Shown here: positions 63,502 to 64,000 of the stretch, in pieces
Layout of the letters: each line of letters starts with the position of its first letter
Position numbering within the stretch: the first letter of the stretch is position 1
Source: Bacillus sp. SLBN-46
GTDB lineage: Bacteria; Bacillota; Bacilli; Bacillales; Cytobacillaceae
Direction: 5' to 3'
Assembly (NCBI RefSeq): GCF_031453555.1
Contig: NZ_JAVIZM010000001.1
Coordinates: 4,223,001 to 4,287,000 of the forward strand
DNA: 64,000 bases
Made by a program: the position numbers and the translations under genes
Notes under the pieces: model-generated
Told to the model about the DNA's origin: nothing
Databases searched by the model: none
Seen by the model: only the letters and a program-made list of their open reading frames with translations

Positions 63502-64000
63502 TCACTTTAAATTTTTTATCTTATTTGTACAGCTCTCCATAGCAGTAAGGATGGCTCCACGAAATTGTTCTTTTTCGAGAGCAGCAACAGCTTCGATTGT
63601 TGCACCACCTGGGGTACATACATTATCTTTCAGTTCTCCAGGATGCTTACCCGTATCAAGAACCATTTTAGCTGCGCCGAGAACGGCCTGAGCTGCGAGA
63701 CGGTAAGCCTTATCTCTCGGAATTCCTTGTCTAACACCTCCATCAGCCAAGGCTTCTATGAACATATATACATACGCTGGCGATGACCCACTTATGGAAG
63801 GGATGGCATCCATTAGTTTTTCCTCTAGGCGCTCACTTTTACCAAAACAGTGAAATAATTGCTCCACTTCTCTAATTTCTTCCTCGCTAAGGACATCATT
63901 TGGACATAATGCACTCATTCCTTCTCCCACTAGGGATGGGGTATTCGGCATTGTCCGAACGGCTTTTACTCGATAACCAAACCATTGTTTTATATCTAAA
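63502..64000 (-). CDS. proC: Pyrroline-5-carboxylate reductase, N-terminal part outside window
   Basis: About 166 C-terminal residues are visible; the frame stays open to the window edge (reading ...YRVKAVRTMPNTPSLVGEG). Family hallmark VRTMPNTPSLVGEGMSAL, then SGSSPAYVYMFIEALADGGVRQG and VCTPGGATIEAVAALEK. Catalyses NAD(P)H-dependent reduction of pyrroline-5-carboxylate to proline in the cytoplasm. The 234 bases between it and the exopolysaccharide operon hold its terminator and presumably the operon promoter, which I cannot place securely. Confidence 0.95.
   Translation of the reverse strand, partial: LDIKQWFGYRVKAVRTMPNTPSLVGEGMSALCPNDVLSEEEIREVEQLFHCFGKSERLEEKLMDAIPSISGSSPAYVYMFIEALADGGVRQGIPRDKAYRLAAQAVLGAAKMVLDTGKHPGELKDNVCTPGGATIEAVAALEKEQFRGAILTAMESCTNKIKNLK

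Overview
The window looks like a chromosomal segment of an endospore-forming, low-GC Gram-positive rod of the Bacillaceae (Bacillus sensu lato, for example a Neobacillus- or Mesobacillus-type genome). The reasons are the AT-rich sequence, strong AGGAGG-type ribosome binding sites, frequent TTG/GTG starts, spoVR and many two-component kinases. The gene order also matches the Bacillus subtilis yhc/yhd/yhe neighbourhood as I remember it: yhcT-yhcU, pgcA(yhxB)-yhcY-yhcZ-yhdB-yhdC-spoVR, yhdP-merR-yhdT and yheI-yheH. I see no rRNA, tRNA, CRISPR array, insertion sequence or prophage.

Layout. 1-5.3 kb: heterodimeric ABC multidrug exporter bmrC/bmrD (yheI/yheH) behind what looks like a leader-peptide transcription attenuator, then a class A penicillin-binding protein. 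5.4-9.4 kb: an XRE regulator, a Fur-box-controlled ferrous iron operon (feoA, feoB, small Cys-rich partner), and thiT under a TPP riboswitch. 9.5-16.1 kb: an orphan sporulation-type kinase, an acetyltransferase, two CBO0543-like membrane proteins, and two paralogous CNNM/CorC exporters flanking a MerR regulator. 16.2-21.9 kb: small unknown genes, a lipoprotein, and an orphan F0 cassette (subunit a, short subunit b, AtpI-like fusion) without subunit c or any F1 gene, followed by a DUF445 protein. 22-28.2 kb: a small heme-copper-oxidase-like membrane protein, ycgR-ycgQ, an e(P4)-type acid phosphatase, and a TetR/MMPL efflux pair sharing two palindromic operators. 28.3-33.8 kb: an alanine utilisation island (permease, adeR, ald, alr). 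33.8-42.3 kb: an envelope group (EcsC, YdhK lipoprotein, two-component system, PssA, RND pump, BcrC). 42.3-51 kb: the conserved spoVR to yhcT block, including an AirS/YhcY-type kinase with a four-cysteine GAF insert. 51-54 kb: stress membrane protein, Pit phosphate transport, YitT-like protein. 54-63.3 kb: a six-gene operon on the minus strand. 63.5 kb to the end: the C-terminal part of proC.

The parts most worth attention are the six-gene operon at 54.06-63.27 kb, the orphan F0 cassette at 18.4-20.5 kb and the bmrCD leader at 2.9-3.27 kb. The operon encodes Hpt-REC-GGDEF-REC, membrane HEAT protein, processive GT2, membrane-anchored glycosidase, stand-alone REC and CHASE3-like kinase. It reads as a self-contained exopolysaccharide machine with its own phosphorelay and cyclic-di-GMP synthase. 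All functional statements come from reading sequence and remembered family knowledge; no database search was run.
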